From contig NZ_CP069811.1 in assembly GCF_016894385.1 (NCBI RefSeq), positions 1,588,501 through 1,652,500 on the forward strand: DNA of 64,000 nucleotides, given 5' to 3'. The notes beneath the pieces are model-generated. The model did not search any database, was not told where the DNA came from, and saw only the letters and a program-made list of their open reading frames with translations. This DNA comes from Cupriavidus oxalaticus (GTDB lineage Bacteria > Pseudomonadota > Gammaproteobacteria > Burkholderiales > Burkholderiaceae). The position numbers were made by a program, and so were the translations under genes. Positions 55,787 through 64,000 of the stretch are shown here, piece after piece; the stretch's first letter is position 1; each line of letters starts with the position of its first letter.

Positions 55787-56794
55787 ATGGGTATCAACCT
55801 TCCCGTTATCTGGGCCACCCTGATCTTCTTCGGCGTGATGATGTACGTCATCATGGACGGCTTCGATCTTGGCATCGGCATCCTCTTCCCCTTCGTCGGC
55901 GACCGCCATGACCGCGACGTGATGATGAACACCGTGGCGCCGGTCTGGGACGGCAACGAGACCTGGCTGGTGCTGGGCGGCGCGGCGCTGCTGTGCGCCT
56001 TCCCGCTGGCCTACTCGGTGCTGCTGACCGCGTTCTACCTGCCGCTGATGTTCATGCTGCTGGGCCTGATCTTCCGCGGCGTGGCCTTCGAGTTCCGCTT
56101 CAAGGCCAGCGACCGCAGCCGCCCGTACTGGGACGCCGCCTTCACGTGGGGCTCGGTGGTGGCCGCCTTCTTCCAGGGCGTGACGCTGGGCGCCTATATC
56201 GACGGCATCGCCATGGATGGCACCACCTATGCCGGCGGCGCGCTGGACTGGCTGGCGCCGTTCCCGATCTTCGCGGGCGTGGGCGTGGTGATCACGTACG
56301 CCTTCCTGGGCGTCACCTGGCTGATCATGAAGACCGAAGGCCGGCTGCAATGGACCATGCTGCGCGTGACCAACGTGCTGACCGGCGTGATGGTGGCGAT
56401 GATCGCGGCGGTGAGCGTGTGGACGCCGCTGACGCACCCGGGGATTGCCGAGCGCTGGTTCGCGCTGCCCAACCTGTTCTTCTTCCTGCCGGTGCCGCTG
56501 CTGGTGCTGGTCTCGGCCGCCGGCATCTACCGCGCGCTGCGCGGCCGCCCGAACGTGGCGCCGTTCCTCTACGCCCTGCTGATGATCTTCATGGGCTATA
56601 CCGGGCTCGCCATCAGCATCTGGCCCAATATCATCCCGCCGTCGATCTCGATCTTCGAGGCATCGTCGGCCCCGCAAAGCCAGGGCTTCGCGCTGGTCGG
56701 CACGCTCTTCATCGTGCCGATCATCCTGGCCTACACCTCCTGGTCCTACTATGTGTTCCGCGGCAAGGTCAAGCGCGGGGAGGGGTACCACTGA
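55787..56794 (+). CDS. cydB: Cytochrome bd-type quinol oxidase subunit II (CIO-like)
   Basis: A 335-residue membrane partner of subunit I. Signature regions: IWATLIFFGVMMYVIMDGFDLGIGILFPF near the N-terminus, then NTVAPVWDGNETWLVLGGAALLCAFPLAY, and the C-terminal GYTGLAISIWPNIIPPSISIFEA. The ATG at 55787 lies 20 bp after the cydA stop and has CAGGTGATCGAC upstream. Together they reduce oxygen to water with electrons from quinol without pumping protons, useful when oxygen is low or under inhibitors. Confidence 0.95.
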   Translation: MGINLPVIWATLIFFGVMMYVIMDGFDLGIGILFPFVGDRHDRDVMMNTVAPVWDGNETWLVLGGAALLCAFPLAYSVLLTAFYLPLMFMLLGLIFRGVAFEFRFKASDRSRPYWDAAFTWGSVVAAFFQGVTLGAYIDGIAMDGTTYAGGALDWLAPFPIFAGVGVVITYAFLGVTWLIMKTEGRLQWTMLRVTNVLTGVMVAMIAAVSVWTPLTHPGIAERWFALPNLFFFLPVPLLVLVSAAGIYRALRGRPNVAPFLYALLMIFMGYTGLAISIWPNIIPPSISIFEASSAPQSQGFALVGTLFIVPIILAYTSWSYYVFRGKVKRGEGYH

Positions 56795-56931
56795 TGGCAA
56801 AGCGCTTGCGTGCGTCGCTGGGGTCCCGCCTGGGCTGGCTGCTGGCCCTGTGGCTGGCGGGCGTCGGCACGGTCTTCGTGTGTGCCAGCCTGATGCGGCT
56901 GCTGATGCGGGCGGTGGGACTCTCGAGCTGA
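56794..56931 (+). CDS. DUF2474 small membrane peptide of the bd oxidase
   Basis: A 45-residue single-span peptide (MAKRLRASLGSRLGWLLALW..., then CASLMRLLMRAVGLSS). It overlaps the cydB stop by one base (TGATG) and so is translationally coupled. DUF2474 peptides follow the cydB of CIO-type oxidases and are thought to act as a small subunit like CydX. Rarely annotated because of its size. Confidence 0.9.
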   Translation: MAKRLRASLGSRLGWLLALWLAGVGTVFVCASLMRLLMRAVGLSS

Positions 56932-56934
56932 AGC

Positions 56935-59064
56935 ATGGCCTCGTCCAAACCGCTTCCCCGAGCCACGCTGGCCGGCCCCGATGGGCCCGATGCCCCGGAT
57001 GCCACCAAGGCTCCCGGCTGCCTCCGCACGCTCGCGGCAGCCTGTCCGGATTACGCGCCGTGGCTGCATTCGCTGAAGGTGTTCGGCGCCGCCATGCTGG
57101 CGCTCGGCGTGGCGCTGGCGCTCGGCCTGCCGCGGCCCTACTGGGCCATGGCCACGGTGTACCTGGTCTCCAGCCCGCTGGCCGGCGCTACCCACGCAAA
57201 AGGCACCTACCGCGTCCTCGGCACGCTGCTGGGGGCGGTGTCCGCGGTGGCGCTGGTGCCGCTGCTGGTCGACGAGCCCGTGCTGCTGATGGCCGCGATC
57301 GCGTGCTGGACCGGCGCCCTGCTCTACCTGTCACTGCTGGAACCGGCGCCGCGCAACTACATCTGCCTGCTGGCCGCCTACACGCTGCCGATCGTGGCGC
57401 TGCCCACGGTGACCCATCCGGCGGCCGTCTTCGGCGTGGGCCTTGCCCGCATCGAGGAGATCATGATCGGCATCGTCTGCGCCAGCGTGGTCAGCGCGGT
57501 GGTCTTTCCGGTGCGCACCACGCCGGCGCTGGCCGCGCGCGCGTCCGCCTGGCTGGACCATGCCTCGCGCTGGATCCGCGACATGATGGCCACCGGGGCC
57601 ACCGGGGCCACCGGGGCCAGCGCGGGCCAGCGCCACGACAGCTTCAGCCTGCTGGCCGCCGATATCCTGGCAATGGAAACACAGCTCGCCCAGCTCAGCT
57701 ATGAAACCGACGGTGCACCGACACTGCGGCACGCACGTGCCCTGCACCAGCGCATGACGGCCCTGCTGCCGCTGGTGCTGGCGCTTGCCGATGCCGCGGG
57801 CGCCTTGCGCCGCCACCCCGCGGGCATGCCCGACACGGTGGCGCAACGGCTGCACGCCACCCTGGCGTGGATCGCCGGCGAGCGGAGCGCGAGCCGCCCG
57901 GCGCCTTCCTGGCTTCCCGCGGGCGCCGCACCGGCACCCTCCGCGGACTGGCATGCGCGGCTGGTCGCGGCCACCGGCACCTACCTCGATGAGCTGGCCG
58001 ACCTGTGGCAGGACTGCCGCTTGCTGCAGGCTAGCCTGCAGCAGGCGGGCAGCGGCCCGGCCACGCTGCGCTATCGCGTCGAGCCCGCCGGACAGGCGCG
58101 ACACCATGATCACGCGCAGCTGCTGTTCCGTGCCGCCACCGCCGGCTCGGCCACCCTCGTGGCGGGCTTGCTGTGGATGGCGTCGGGCTGGATCGACGGC
58201 GCTGTCCCGGTCGGGCTGGCCGCGCTTGCCAGCTGCTTTATTGCCAGCACCGCGGAGCCGCGCCTGGTGGCCGGCCGGGTGATCGCGTGGAGCATCGCCT
58301 GCGCGGCGCTGTCGTGGTACTACCAGTTCGTGGTGCTGGTGCTGGCGCATGATTTCGGCTCGCTGGTGGCGCTGCTGTCCGGCCCGTACCTCCTTATCGG
58401 CGCGATGACGACACAGCCGCGCAATGCGCTGTTCGGGGTGCTGCTGGCGGTCACCGCGGCGTCCTTCCCGGGGCCGCAGCACCTCGATGCGGCCAGCTTC
58501 GCCGACATCTTCAACGGCAGCCTGGCGAGCCTCGCGGCACTGGTGTTCGCCGCGGTGTGGGCCGTGCTGATGCAGCCCTTCGGCCAGCAGCTGGTGGCAT
58601 ACCGGCTGGCCAGGGCCAACTGGAACGAGATCGCGCTGGCCGCGCATCCGCGCGCGGCGGTCAACAGCGCCCGGCTGCGCGGCCGCATGCTGGACCGGCT
58701 GCTGCGCCAGTGGCCGCCGCTGACGCGCCGCAACAACGCCAGCGCCCGGGCGGCCGGCCTGGCTGCCGCCGACTTCCTGGTAGAAGCCGCCGTGCTGGCG
58801 CTGCGGCGCGCCTGTGCCGGTGGCCCGGCCGAGAGTCGCCGGGCGGTGAAGCGCGTGCTGGCAGGGGTGGCGCGGCATTACCGGCAGTGCGCGCAAACCG
58901 GCCATCCCGGCACGCCGGCTGCGGCGCTGGCCGCGCGGATCGACGCGGCTTTCGCGGCGCTGGCCACAACTTTCCACGCCAGCCCCCGCGCGGCACTGGC
59001 GGCGCTCACCACGCTGCGGCTCGCGCTGTATCCGGACCACGGAGGCCATCATGCACGCCACTGA
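56935..59064 (+). CDS. aaeB: FUSC-family aromatic-acid efflux protein (AaeB-like)
   Basis: A 709-residue inner-membrane protein. Two blocks of about six spans each (near 45-190 and 395-550; SLKVFGAAMLALGVALALGLPRPYWAMATVYLVS and AATAGSATLVAGLLWMASGW) flank soluble segments, the FUSC/AaeB layout. The run GATGATGATGAS near residue 220 comes from 9-bp tandem repeats. It starts 3 bp after the DUF2474 stop. With the DUF1656 and HlyD-type genes downstream it forms an efflux set for aromatic carboxylic acids (p-hydroxybenzoate in E. coli). Confidence 0.88.
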   Translation: MASSKPLPRATLAGPDGPDAPDATKAPGCLRTLAAACPDYAPWLHSLKVFGAAMLALGVALALGLPRPYWAMATVYLVSSPLAGATHAKGTYRVLGTLLGAVSAVALVPLLVDEPVLLMAAIACWTGALLYLSLLEPAPRNYICLLAAYTLPIVALPTVTHPAAVFGVGLARIEEIMIGIVCASVVSAVVFPVRTTPALAARASAWLDHASRWIRDMMATGATGATGASAGQRHDSFSLLAADILAMETQLAQLSYETDGAPTLRHARALHQRMTALLPLVLALADAAGALRRHPAGMPDTVAQRLHATLAWIAGERSASRPAPSWLPAGAAPAPSADWHARLVAATGTYLDELADLWQDCRLLQASLQQAGSGPATLRYRVEPAGQARHHDHAQLLFRAATAGSATLVAGLLWMASGWIDGAVPVGLAALASCFIASTAEPRLVAGRVIAWSIACAALSWYYQFVVLVLAHDFGSLVALLSGPYLLIGAMTTQPRNALFGVLLAVTAASFPGPQHLDAASFADIFNGSLASLAALVFAAVWAVLMQPFGQQLVAYRLARANWNEIALAAHPRAAVNSARLRGRMLDRLLRQWPPLTRRNNASARAAGLAAADFLVEAAVLALRRACAGGPAESRRAVKRVLAGVARHYRQCAQTGHPGTPAAALAARIDAAFAALATTFHASPRAALAALTTLRLALYPDHGGHHARH

Positions 59065-59263
59065 GTTCGACCTGTACGGCGTCTTCGTGCCCGCCACCGT
59101 GGTGTGGATGCTGGCGGCGTTCGCCATCACCGCCGGCGTGCGCGCCGTACTCGGCCGGATCGGCTTCTACCGCATCGTGTGGCACCGGTCCCTGTTCAAT
59201 TTCTCGCTCTATATCCTCGTGCTGGGCGCGATCGTCGCGCTCGTCTGGCAGGCTCCATCATGA
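59051..59263 (+). CDS. aaeX: DUF1656 (AaeX-like) small membrane protein
   Basis: A 70-residue protein with two spans and the typical opening MHATEFDLYGVFVPATVVWMLAAFAI and the segment FYRIVWHRSLFNFSLYILVLGAIV. Its start overlaps the aaeB end by 14 bp and its stop overlaps aaeA (ATGA). The family always accompanies AaeA/AaeB-type efflux proteins; function undefined. Confidence 0.9.
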   Translation: MHATEFDLYGVFVPATVVWMLAAFAITAGVRAVLGRIGFYRIVWHRSLFNFSLYILVLGAIVALVWQAPS

Positions 59264-60075
59264 ATCGCAAGCTTTCGCTGCTCGGCCCCTATGCGGTGAC
59301 CCTGGCAGCCGTGTTCGCGGCGGCACTGACCGCCTGGCATCTGTGGCAGTACTACACCGAAGCACCCTGGACGCGCGACGGCCATGTGCGCGCGGACGTG
59401 ATCCAGGTCGCGCCCGATGTCTCGGGCCTGGTCACGGCCGTGATGGTCGGCAGCAACGCCTGGGTGCAGCGCGGCCAGCTCCTGTTCGTGGTGGACGAGG
59501 CGCGCTTCAGCCTGGCGCTGCGCCTGGCGCAGGCCGAGGCCGCTTCGGCACGCGCGGCACTGGCCCTGGCACGTCGCAACCCCGCCGCTGCCGACAGCGC
59601 GCAGGCGCGCGTCGCGGCGGCCGACGCCGCGGTGGAGGTGGCCAGCCTTAACCTCGCCCGCTGCCGCGTGACCAGCCCCGCAGACGGCTACGTCAGCGAC
59701 CGCCTGCCGCGCGCAGGGGATTTCGCCAGCCGCGGCCGCGCGGCGCTGTCGGTGGTGGCGAGCGGCACCCAGTACGTCGAAGGGTATTTCGAGGAAACCA
59801 AGCTGCCCGCGATCCGGGTCGGCAGTGCCGCGGAGGTGCACATCATGGGCCTGCCGACGCCGCTGCGCGGCCGTGTGCAGAGCATTGCCCCCGGCATCGA
59901 GGACCAGGACCGCAACAGCGGGCCGAACATGCTCCCCAGCGTCAACCCGACCTTCAACTGGGTGCGGCTGGCACAGCGCATCCCGGTGCGCATCGCGCTG
60001 GACAAGGTGCCGCCCGGGGTACGCCTGATCGCCGGCCAGACCGCCACGGTGCGCATCCGCAACGCGTACGAATAA
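59260..60075 (+). CDS. aaeA: HlyD-family membrane-fusion protein (AaeA-like)
   Basis: A 271-residue periplasmic adaptor with one N-terminal anchor (LLGPYAVTLAAVFAAALTAWHLW). The lipoyl/barrel part includes APWTRDGHVRADVIQVAPDVSGLVTAV, a coiled-coil segment (Ala-rich, about 85-130), and GTQYVEGYFEETKLPAIRVG. The start overlaps the DUF1656 stop by 4 bp. It links AaeB to an outer-membrane channel encoded elsewhere. Confidence 0.92.
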   Translation: MNRKLSLLGPYAVTLAAVFAAALTAWHLWQYYTEAPWTRDGHVRADVIQVAPDVSGLVTAVMVGSNAWVQRGQLLFVVDEARFSLALRLAQAEAASARAALALARRNPAAADSAQARVAAADAAVEVASLNLARCRVTSPADGYVSDRLPRAGDFASRGRAALSVVASGTQYVEGYFEETKLPAIRVGSAAEVHIMGLPTPLRGRVQSIAPGIEDQDRNSGPNMLPSVNPTFNWVRLAQRIPVRIALDKVPPGVRLIAGQTATVRIRNAYE

Positions 60076-60182
60076 GGGCAACTGTTCTGCTGCGGGCGGG
60101 CCCGAAGTGTGCGCCTGCCGGGCAGCGAGCCATCCCTACCATGGATGGCATGCCCCACCCCATCGCCCCCGGGAGAGCCGCC

Positions 60183-61289
60183 ATGCAAGCCGCGCCTGCG
60201 CAGACCCAGCACGCACCCCTCGCACCCCACGCCACCGTCCCAACGGACCAGGCCTGCCGCGACCGGCTTGGCCGGCCGTTGCGCGACCTGCGGCTCTCCG
60301 TGATCGACCAGTGCAACTTTCGCTGCACGTATTGCATGCCGAAGGAGCGTTTCGGGCGCGACTATCCGTTCCTGACGGCGCAGCAACGGCTGAGCGATAC
60401 CGAGCTGCTGCGCATCGTGCGCGCCTTTGTCGGGCTCGGCGTCGAGAAGGTGCGGCTGACCGGCGGCGAGCCGCTGCTGCGCAAGGGAATCGAAGCGCTG
60501 GTGGAAGCCATTGCGTCGTTGCGCACCCGCGGCGGCAAGCAGGTCGAGGTGGCCATGACCACCAACGGCAGCCTGCTGGCGCGCAAGGCACGGGCGCTGC
60601 GCGACGCCGGCCTGGGCCGCGTCACGGTCAGCCTGGACAGCCTGGACGACGGCGTCTTCCGCGCCATGAACGATGTCGGCTTCCCGGTGGCACGGGTGCT
60701 GGAAGGCATCGACGCCGCGTGCGCCGCCGGGCTGGCACCGGTGAAGGTCAACTGCGTGGTCGAGCGCGGCACCAACGACGCGCAGGTGTTGCCCCTGGTC
60801 GAACACTTCCGCGGCAGCGGCGTCACACTGCGCTTTATCGAGTATATGGACGTGGAGGGCCCGCGCGGCTGGTCGCAGTCGCGCGTGGTGCCGTCCGGCG
60901 AGATCCGCGCCATGGTCGAACGCGCGCATGCGCTGCTGCCGGTCGCGCGGCGGGACGCAGAGACCGCCAGCAACTACCTGCTGGCCGATGGCAGCCTGAA
61001 GCTGGGCTTTATCTCCAGCGTGTCGCACCCGTTCTGCGGCGACTGCACCCGTGCGCGCGTTTCGGTCGATGGCCGACTGCACCTGTGCCTGTTCGCCACC
61101 AGTTCCGTCGACCTGCGGCCGCACCTGTCGGCGCACCGCCCTGCCGAAGCGCTCGCCGAGGCCATCAGCCAGGCATGGCAGGCGCGCGGCGACCGCTATT
61201 CCGAACTGCGCGCCGAATCGCGCGCAGAAAGGCTTGCCAGCGGCAAGCGGCAATATCCCACGGTTCGCATGTCGCTGGTGGGCGGCTGA
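60183..61289 (+). CDS. moaA: GTP 3',8-cyclase MoaA (molybdenum cofactor synthesis)
   Basis: A 368-residue radical-SAM enzyme of the first step of Moco synthesis. The N-terminal 4Fe-4S motif CNFRCTYCMP and the C-terminal cluster region HPFCGDCTRARVSVDGRLHLCLF are intact, as is the ending MSLVGG with the GG tail needed by MoaA/MoaC. VRLTGGEPLLRKGIE marks the SAM domain. ATG at 60183 has CGGGAGAGCCGCC upstream; ATG at 60141 is an alternative without this. Its location near fdhD suits supply of Moco to formate dehydrogenase. Confidence 0.94.
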   Translation: MQAAPAQTQHAPLAPHATVPTDQACRDRLGRPLRDLRLSVIDQCNFRCTYCMPKERFGRDYPFLTAQQRLSDTELLRIVRAFVGLGVEKVRLTGGEPLLRKGIEALVEAIASLRTRGGKQVEVAMTTNGSLLARKARALRDAGLGRVTVSLDSLDDGVFRAMNDVGFPVARVLEGIDAACAAGLAPVKVNCVVERGTNDAQVLPLVEHFRGSGVTLRFIEYMDVEGPRGWSQSRVVPSGEIRAMVERAHALLPVARRDAETASNYLLADGSLKLGFISSVSHPFCGDCTRARVSVDGRLHLCLFATSSVDLRPHLSAHRPAEALAEAISQAWQARGDRYSELRAESRAERLASGKRQYPTVRMSLVGG

Positions 61290-61294
61290 GCCGC

Positions 61295-61561
61295 TCAGTC
61301 AGTCTGCGGGAACACCTGGGCGGCAAGCTCCGCCCCGGCCGGCGTCAGGCTGGCGTGACCATGCCCCGCCTCGTCGATCGCAAAATCGGCCAGCCCCGCG
61401 GCCTGCAGCTGCGTCAGCACGCGCCTCAGCACGCTCATCGGCAGTTGCGCCCGCTTGGCGATCTTCGCGAGCGACCAGGGTGTCGTACCGCCCTCGCGCA
61501 TGGCCTGGCACAGCACCTGCAGCGTGGCGAGGATGGCGGGATCGATGTCAGTGTCCGGCAT
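61295..61561 (-). CDS. Small winged-helix-like protein
   Basis: An 88-residue protein: MPDTDIDPAILATLQVLCQAM, then WSLAKIAKRAQLPMSVLRRVLTQLQAAGLADFAIDE, a likely winged helix (helix-turn-helix plus wing), and a short tail. It overlaps the MocR gene by 14 bp on the same strand, so it is translationally linked with it. Family not recognised. Convergent with moaA (5 bp gap). Confidence 0.7.
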   Translation of the reverse strand: MPDTDIDPAILATLQVLCQAMREGGTTPWSLAKIAKRAQLPMSVLRRVLTQLQAAGLADFAIDEAGHGHASLTPAGAELAAQVFPQTD

Positions 61562-63020
61562 GGCCTGGCTTGTCCTGTTCCTGTTCCTGTTCCTGTTGCC
61601 GGCTGCGCGCCAGCAGGTGCTGCGCGATCCTGCCCAGCGTCTGCACCGCGGACTCGATGCCGGGCGACCATTCGGCGCTGTAGTTCAGCCGGATGCAGTT
61701 GGCGTAGGTGGCCCCGGGCGCGAACATATGGCCCGGCGCGACCGTGATGCGGTGCTCCAGCGCGGCGTGGTACATCTCCATGGCGTCGATGCCTTCCGGC
61801 AGCTGCACCCACAGCACGTAGCCGCCCGCCGGCCGCGACGTGGTCGTCCCTTCGGGGAAGAAGCGGCGCACGGCCGCCGCCATGATGCTGGCCTGCTGCG
61901 CATAGGCCTTGCGCACGCGCCGCAGGTGGAAGTCGTAGCCGTCGTTCTTCAGGAACTCGGCGATCGCCAGCTGCGGGATCGCCGGCGTGGTCAGCGTATT
62001 GAGGAACTTGAGCCGCTCCACCGCTTCGCGGTAGCGGCCCGGCAGCGCCCAGCCGATGCGGTAGGCATTGGTCAGCGTCTTGGAGAACGAGGCACAGTGC
62101 AGCACGATGCCGGCCTTGTCGTGGACCTTGAGCGAGCTGGGGTGGGCTTCGCCGTAATAGAGCTCGCCGTAGACGTCGTTCTCGATTACGGGGATGTCCT
62201 TTTCGGTCAGCATCGCCACCAGGCTGCGCTTCTTGTCGTCGGGCATCTGGAAGCCGAGCGGGTTCTGGAAGTTCGGCATCACCATGCACGCCTTCACGCC
62301 CTTCTCATCGATCAGCCGCGCCAGTGCCTCCTGGTCGATGCCTTCGACGGGATCGGTCGCGACCTCGATGGCGCGCATGCCCAGGCGCTCGATCGCGTGC
62401 AGCATGGCGTAGTAGGTCGGAGACTCGACCGCGATGGTATCGCCCGGCTTTGCCACCGCCTGCAGGCACAGGTTGATGGCTTCGGTGGCGCCGATGGTGA
62501 CGATCACTTCATTGGGGTCGATGGCCTGGCCGTTCTCCAGGTAGCGGCGCGAGATCTGCCGGATCAGCTCGGGGCTGCCTGGCGGCAAATCGTCGAGCAG
62601 CGTCCACTTGGCATAGCGGCGCGCAATGTTGTTGGCGTACTGGTTGATGCGCTGCCACGGGAACAGCGAGGGGTCCGGATACGGCGAGCCCAGCGGCACC
62701 GCATCGTCCGAGCGGATGGAGCGCAGCGTGGACAGCACCAGCGCGCTGACGTCGACCGCCGAGGGCTTGGCGCTGGGCCGGGACGTACGCAGTTCGATCG
62801 CCGGCTCGCCCGGACGCGCGCGCACGAAGTAGCCCGACTGCGGCCGGCTTTCGATCACGCCGCGGCTCTCCAGCAGCACGTAGGCGCGGATCACCGTGGT
62901 AATGCTCATGCGGTGGTGCTGGCTGGCCTGCCGCACCGACGGAATGCGCTCGCCCGGCAGCAGGACGCCCTGCTGCACCAGCGCCTCGATATCCGCAGCC
63001 AGTTTTTCATATAGTTTCAC
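61548..63020 (-). CDS. MocR-type regulator / PLP-dependent aminotransferase-like protein
   Basis: A 490-residue protein with an N-terminal GntR-type winged helix (EALVQQGVLLPGERIPSVRQASQHHRMSITTVIRAYVLLESRGVI) and a fold-type I aminotransferase domain. The PLP lysine lies in CASFSKTLTNAYRIGW and the aspartate/tyrosine region in VIENDVYGELYY. The start is GTG at 63020, with GGGGAGCGCAGC upstream. The C-terminal tail (RQQEQEQEQDKPGHAGH) is encoded by 6-bp tandem repeats. The effector amino acid or PLP derivative is unknown. Confidence 0.88.
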   Translation of the reverse strand: MKLYEKLAADIEALVQQGVLLPGERIPSVRQASQHHRMSITTVIRAYVLLESRGVIESRPQSGYFVRARPGEPAIELRTSRPSAKPSAVDVSALVLSTLRSIRSDDAVPLGSPYPDPSLFPWQRINQYANNIARRYAKWTLLDDLPPGSPELIRQISRRYLENGQAIDPNEVIVTIGATEAINLCLQAVAKPGDTIAVESPTYYAMLHAIERLGMRAIEVATDPVEGIDQEALARLIDEKGVKACMVMPNFQNPLGFQMPDDKKRSLVAMLTEKDIPVIENDVYGELYYGEAHPSSLKVHDKAGIVLHCASFSKTLTNAYRIGWALPGRYREAVERLKFLNTLTTPAIPQLAIAEFLKNDGYDFHLRRVRKAYAQQASIMAAAVRRFFPEGTTTSRPAGGYVLWVQLPEGIDAMEMYHAALEHRITVAPGHMFAPGATYANCIRLNYSAEWSPGIESAVQTLGRIAQHLLARSRQQEQEQEQDKPGHAGH

Positions 63021-63063
63021 GCTGCGCTCCCCGCCTGCCGTGTTGTCTGTCTTGTCCGTCCTG

Positions 63064-63297
63064 TCAGCTGAGCCAACGATGCAGATCATAGTACGGCAGC
63101 GGCACATGGTGGAGCGACCCGGCGCTGTGCGGCCCGACGCGCACAAAACCGCTGGCGTGGCCGAGCGCGGACACGGAGGCCGCACCCTGCTGCGCGGTGG
63201 CCTGCGCGATGCTGTCCCGGCCGCCCGGGCTGCCGGGCCCGCCGACGCGCCAGAAGGCGTCATCGCGCTGCGGCCGGCCGCCGGGCGTGTCGATCAC
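63064..63297 (-). CDS. Small hypothetical protein coupled to fdhD
   Basis: A 77-residue frame starting at GTG 63297, overlapping the fdhD stop by 3 bp (GTGA), ending at 63064. The protein (MIDTPGGRPQRDDAFWRVGG... to VPLPYYDLHRWLS) is Gly/Pro-rich; third codon positions are GC-rich as in real genes here. No signal peptide or recognised family. Coupling to fdhD supports it; a fortuitous frame is not excluded. Confidence 0.45.
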   Translation of the reverse strand: MIDTPGGRPQRDDAFWRVGGPGSPGGRDSIAQATAQQGAASVSALGHASGFVRVGPHSAGSLHHVPLPYYDLHRWLS

Positions 63298-64000
63298 GGC
63301 GCCGTGCCCGGGCCGGTATAGTCGATGTAGCCATCGGCGCGGCAGAAGCTGAGCAGGCGCAGGCCGGCCTGCTCGGCAATGCGGATCGCCAGCGAGGTCG
63401 GCGCCGAGATCGTCGCCAGCATCTGGATGTTCATGCGCGCGGCCTTGCGCACCAGTTCATAGCTGGCGCGGCTGGACAGCAGCACGAAGCCGTCGTCCAG
63501 CGCCACGCGCTGCATGGCCAGGTGGCCGATCAGCTTGTCCAGGCCGTTGTGCCGGCCGACATCTTCGAACGCATGCAGGATCTCGCCGTTCGCGTTGCAC
63601 CACGCCGCCGCATGCACGCCGCCGGTGGCGCGCATCAGCCGCTGGTGCGAAGGCAGTGCCGAGACGGCGCGCTCGAGCAGCTCGCGCGAAGGCACCAGGC
63701 GCCGCGCCGGTTCGCGGATGCGCGCAGGCTGCAGGTCAAGCAGCTCCAGGCTCTCGATGCCGCACACGCCGCAGCCGGTGCGTCCCGCCAGGGCGCGGCG
63801 CTGCGCCTTCATCGCGGCAAAGGCCTGCTCACCGATCTGCAGCCGGATTTCGGCGCTGTGCCGGTGCACGCTGACGTCGATGTCATGGATCTGCGCGTTG
63901 TGGGCAACGATGCCCTCGGTCAGCGAGAAGCCCACGGCGAACGCTTCCAGGTCCAGCGGCGTGGCCATCATCACGGCATGCGAGATGCCGTTGTAGACCA
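63294..64000 (-). CDS. fdhD: FdhD, formate dehydrogenase sulfur-transfer accessory protein (5' end outside window)
   Basis: The visible 235 residues, read leftward from the window edge, show VYNGISHAVMMATPLDLEAFAVGFSLTEGIV and the catalytic cysteine pair in GRTGCGVCGIESLELLD, then FEDVGRHNGLDKLIGHL and VLLSSRASYELVRKAARM, all typical of FdhD. FdhD passes sulfur from a cysteine desulfurase to the molybdenum cofactor, without which formate dehydrogenase is inactive. The N-terminus (~40 residues) lies beyond 64000. Neighbouring moaA supports a Moco/formate-dehydrogenase context. Confidence 0.95.
   Translation of the reverse strand, partial: VYNGISHAVMMATPLDLEAFAVGFSLTEGIVAHNAQIHDIDVSVHRHSAEIRLQIGEQAFAAMKAQRRALAGRTGCGVCGIESLELLDLQPARIREPARRLVPSRELLERAVSALPSHQRLMRATGGVHAAAWCNANGEILHAFEDVGRHNGLDKLIGHLAMQRVALDDGFVLLSSRASYELVRKAARMNIQMLATISAPTSLAIRIAEQAGLRLLSFCRADGYIDYTGPGTAP

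Overview
This window comes from a Cupriavidus-type betaproteobacterium, probably the second chromosome (chromid) of a C. necator / C. taiwanensis-like strain. The evidence is the high GC content, a complete red-type (form IC) Calvin-cycle operon in the order cbbL-S-X-Y-E-F-P-T-Z-G-K-A with a divergent cbbR, and molybdenum-cofactor/formate-dehydrogenase maturation genes nearby (moaA, fdhD). The species is inferred from gene order and protein similarity recalled from memory; no search was run.

Left part (1-34 kb), mostly accessory genes. A MASE1 histidine kinase/response regulator pair is cut by the left edge. It is followed by a copper-related block: a repeat-containing secreted 83-aa protein, a P1B copper ATPase under a CueR-like promoter, and a Met/Gly-rich secreted protein. 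Next come ilvE, an amino-acid permease, a LysR/isochorismatase divergon, and a three-gene catabolic operon (quinone reductase, TauD-type dioxygenase, acyl-CoA ligase) facing two tandem AraC paralogues. Then come a VOC protein, a zinc-ribbon protein of unknown function, a zinc-ribbon/class III cyclase/ATPase/TPR giant protein, a pyruvyl-transferase-like protein, a VTT-domain membrane protein, a DUF899 protein, a 5'-truncated PaiB, a tannase-family lipoprotein, a class I aldolase, a DyP peroxidase and a ClpG/ClpK-like disaggregase.

Middle part (33.8-47.8 kb): the cbb operon, read leftward from a sigma70-type promoter next to CbbR-like half-sites, with cbbR read rightward. Just beyond cbbA lies a short in-frame remnant that looks like the C-terminus of cbbB (a formate-dehydrogenase-like gene), so the operon appears to have lost its last gene.

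Right part (47.9-64 kb). A Phd/ParE-type toxin-antitoxin pair and a 124-bp MITE-like hairpin element with 12-bp flanking direct repeats lie next to a two-component system (cache-type kinase plus NtrC-type regulator). That system faces an OFA-family (oxalate/formate) transporter and its 40-aa small subunit. The intergenic region holds a canonical -24/-12 promoter and two near-palindromes 33 bp apart, the layout expected for control by the NtrC-type regulator. Beyond are a CIO-type cytochrome bd oxidase with its DUF2474 peptide, an aaeB/aaeX/aaeA-type aromatic-acid efflux set, moaA, a small winged-helix-like protein, a MocR-type regulator, a small coupled ORF, and fdhD cut by the right edge.

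Taken together the window suits a metabolically versatile lithoautotroph/organoautotroph: CO2 fixation, use of formate or oxalate, a flexible oxidase, aromatic-acid handling and metal resistance. No rRNA, tRNA, CRISPR array or complete insertion sequence was recognised.
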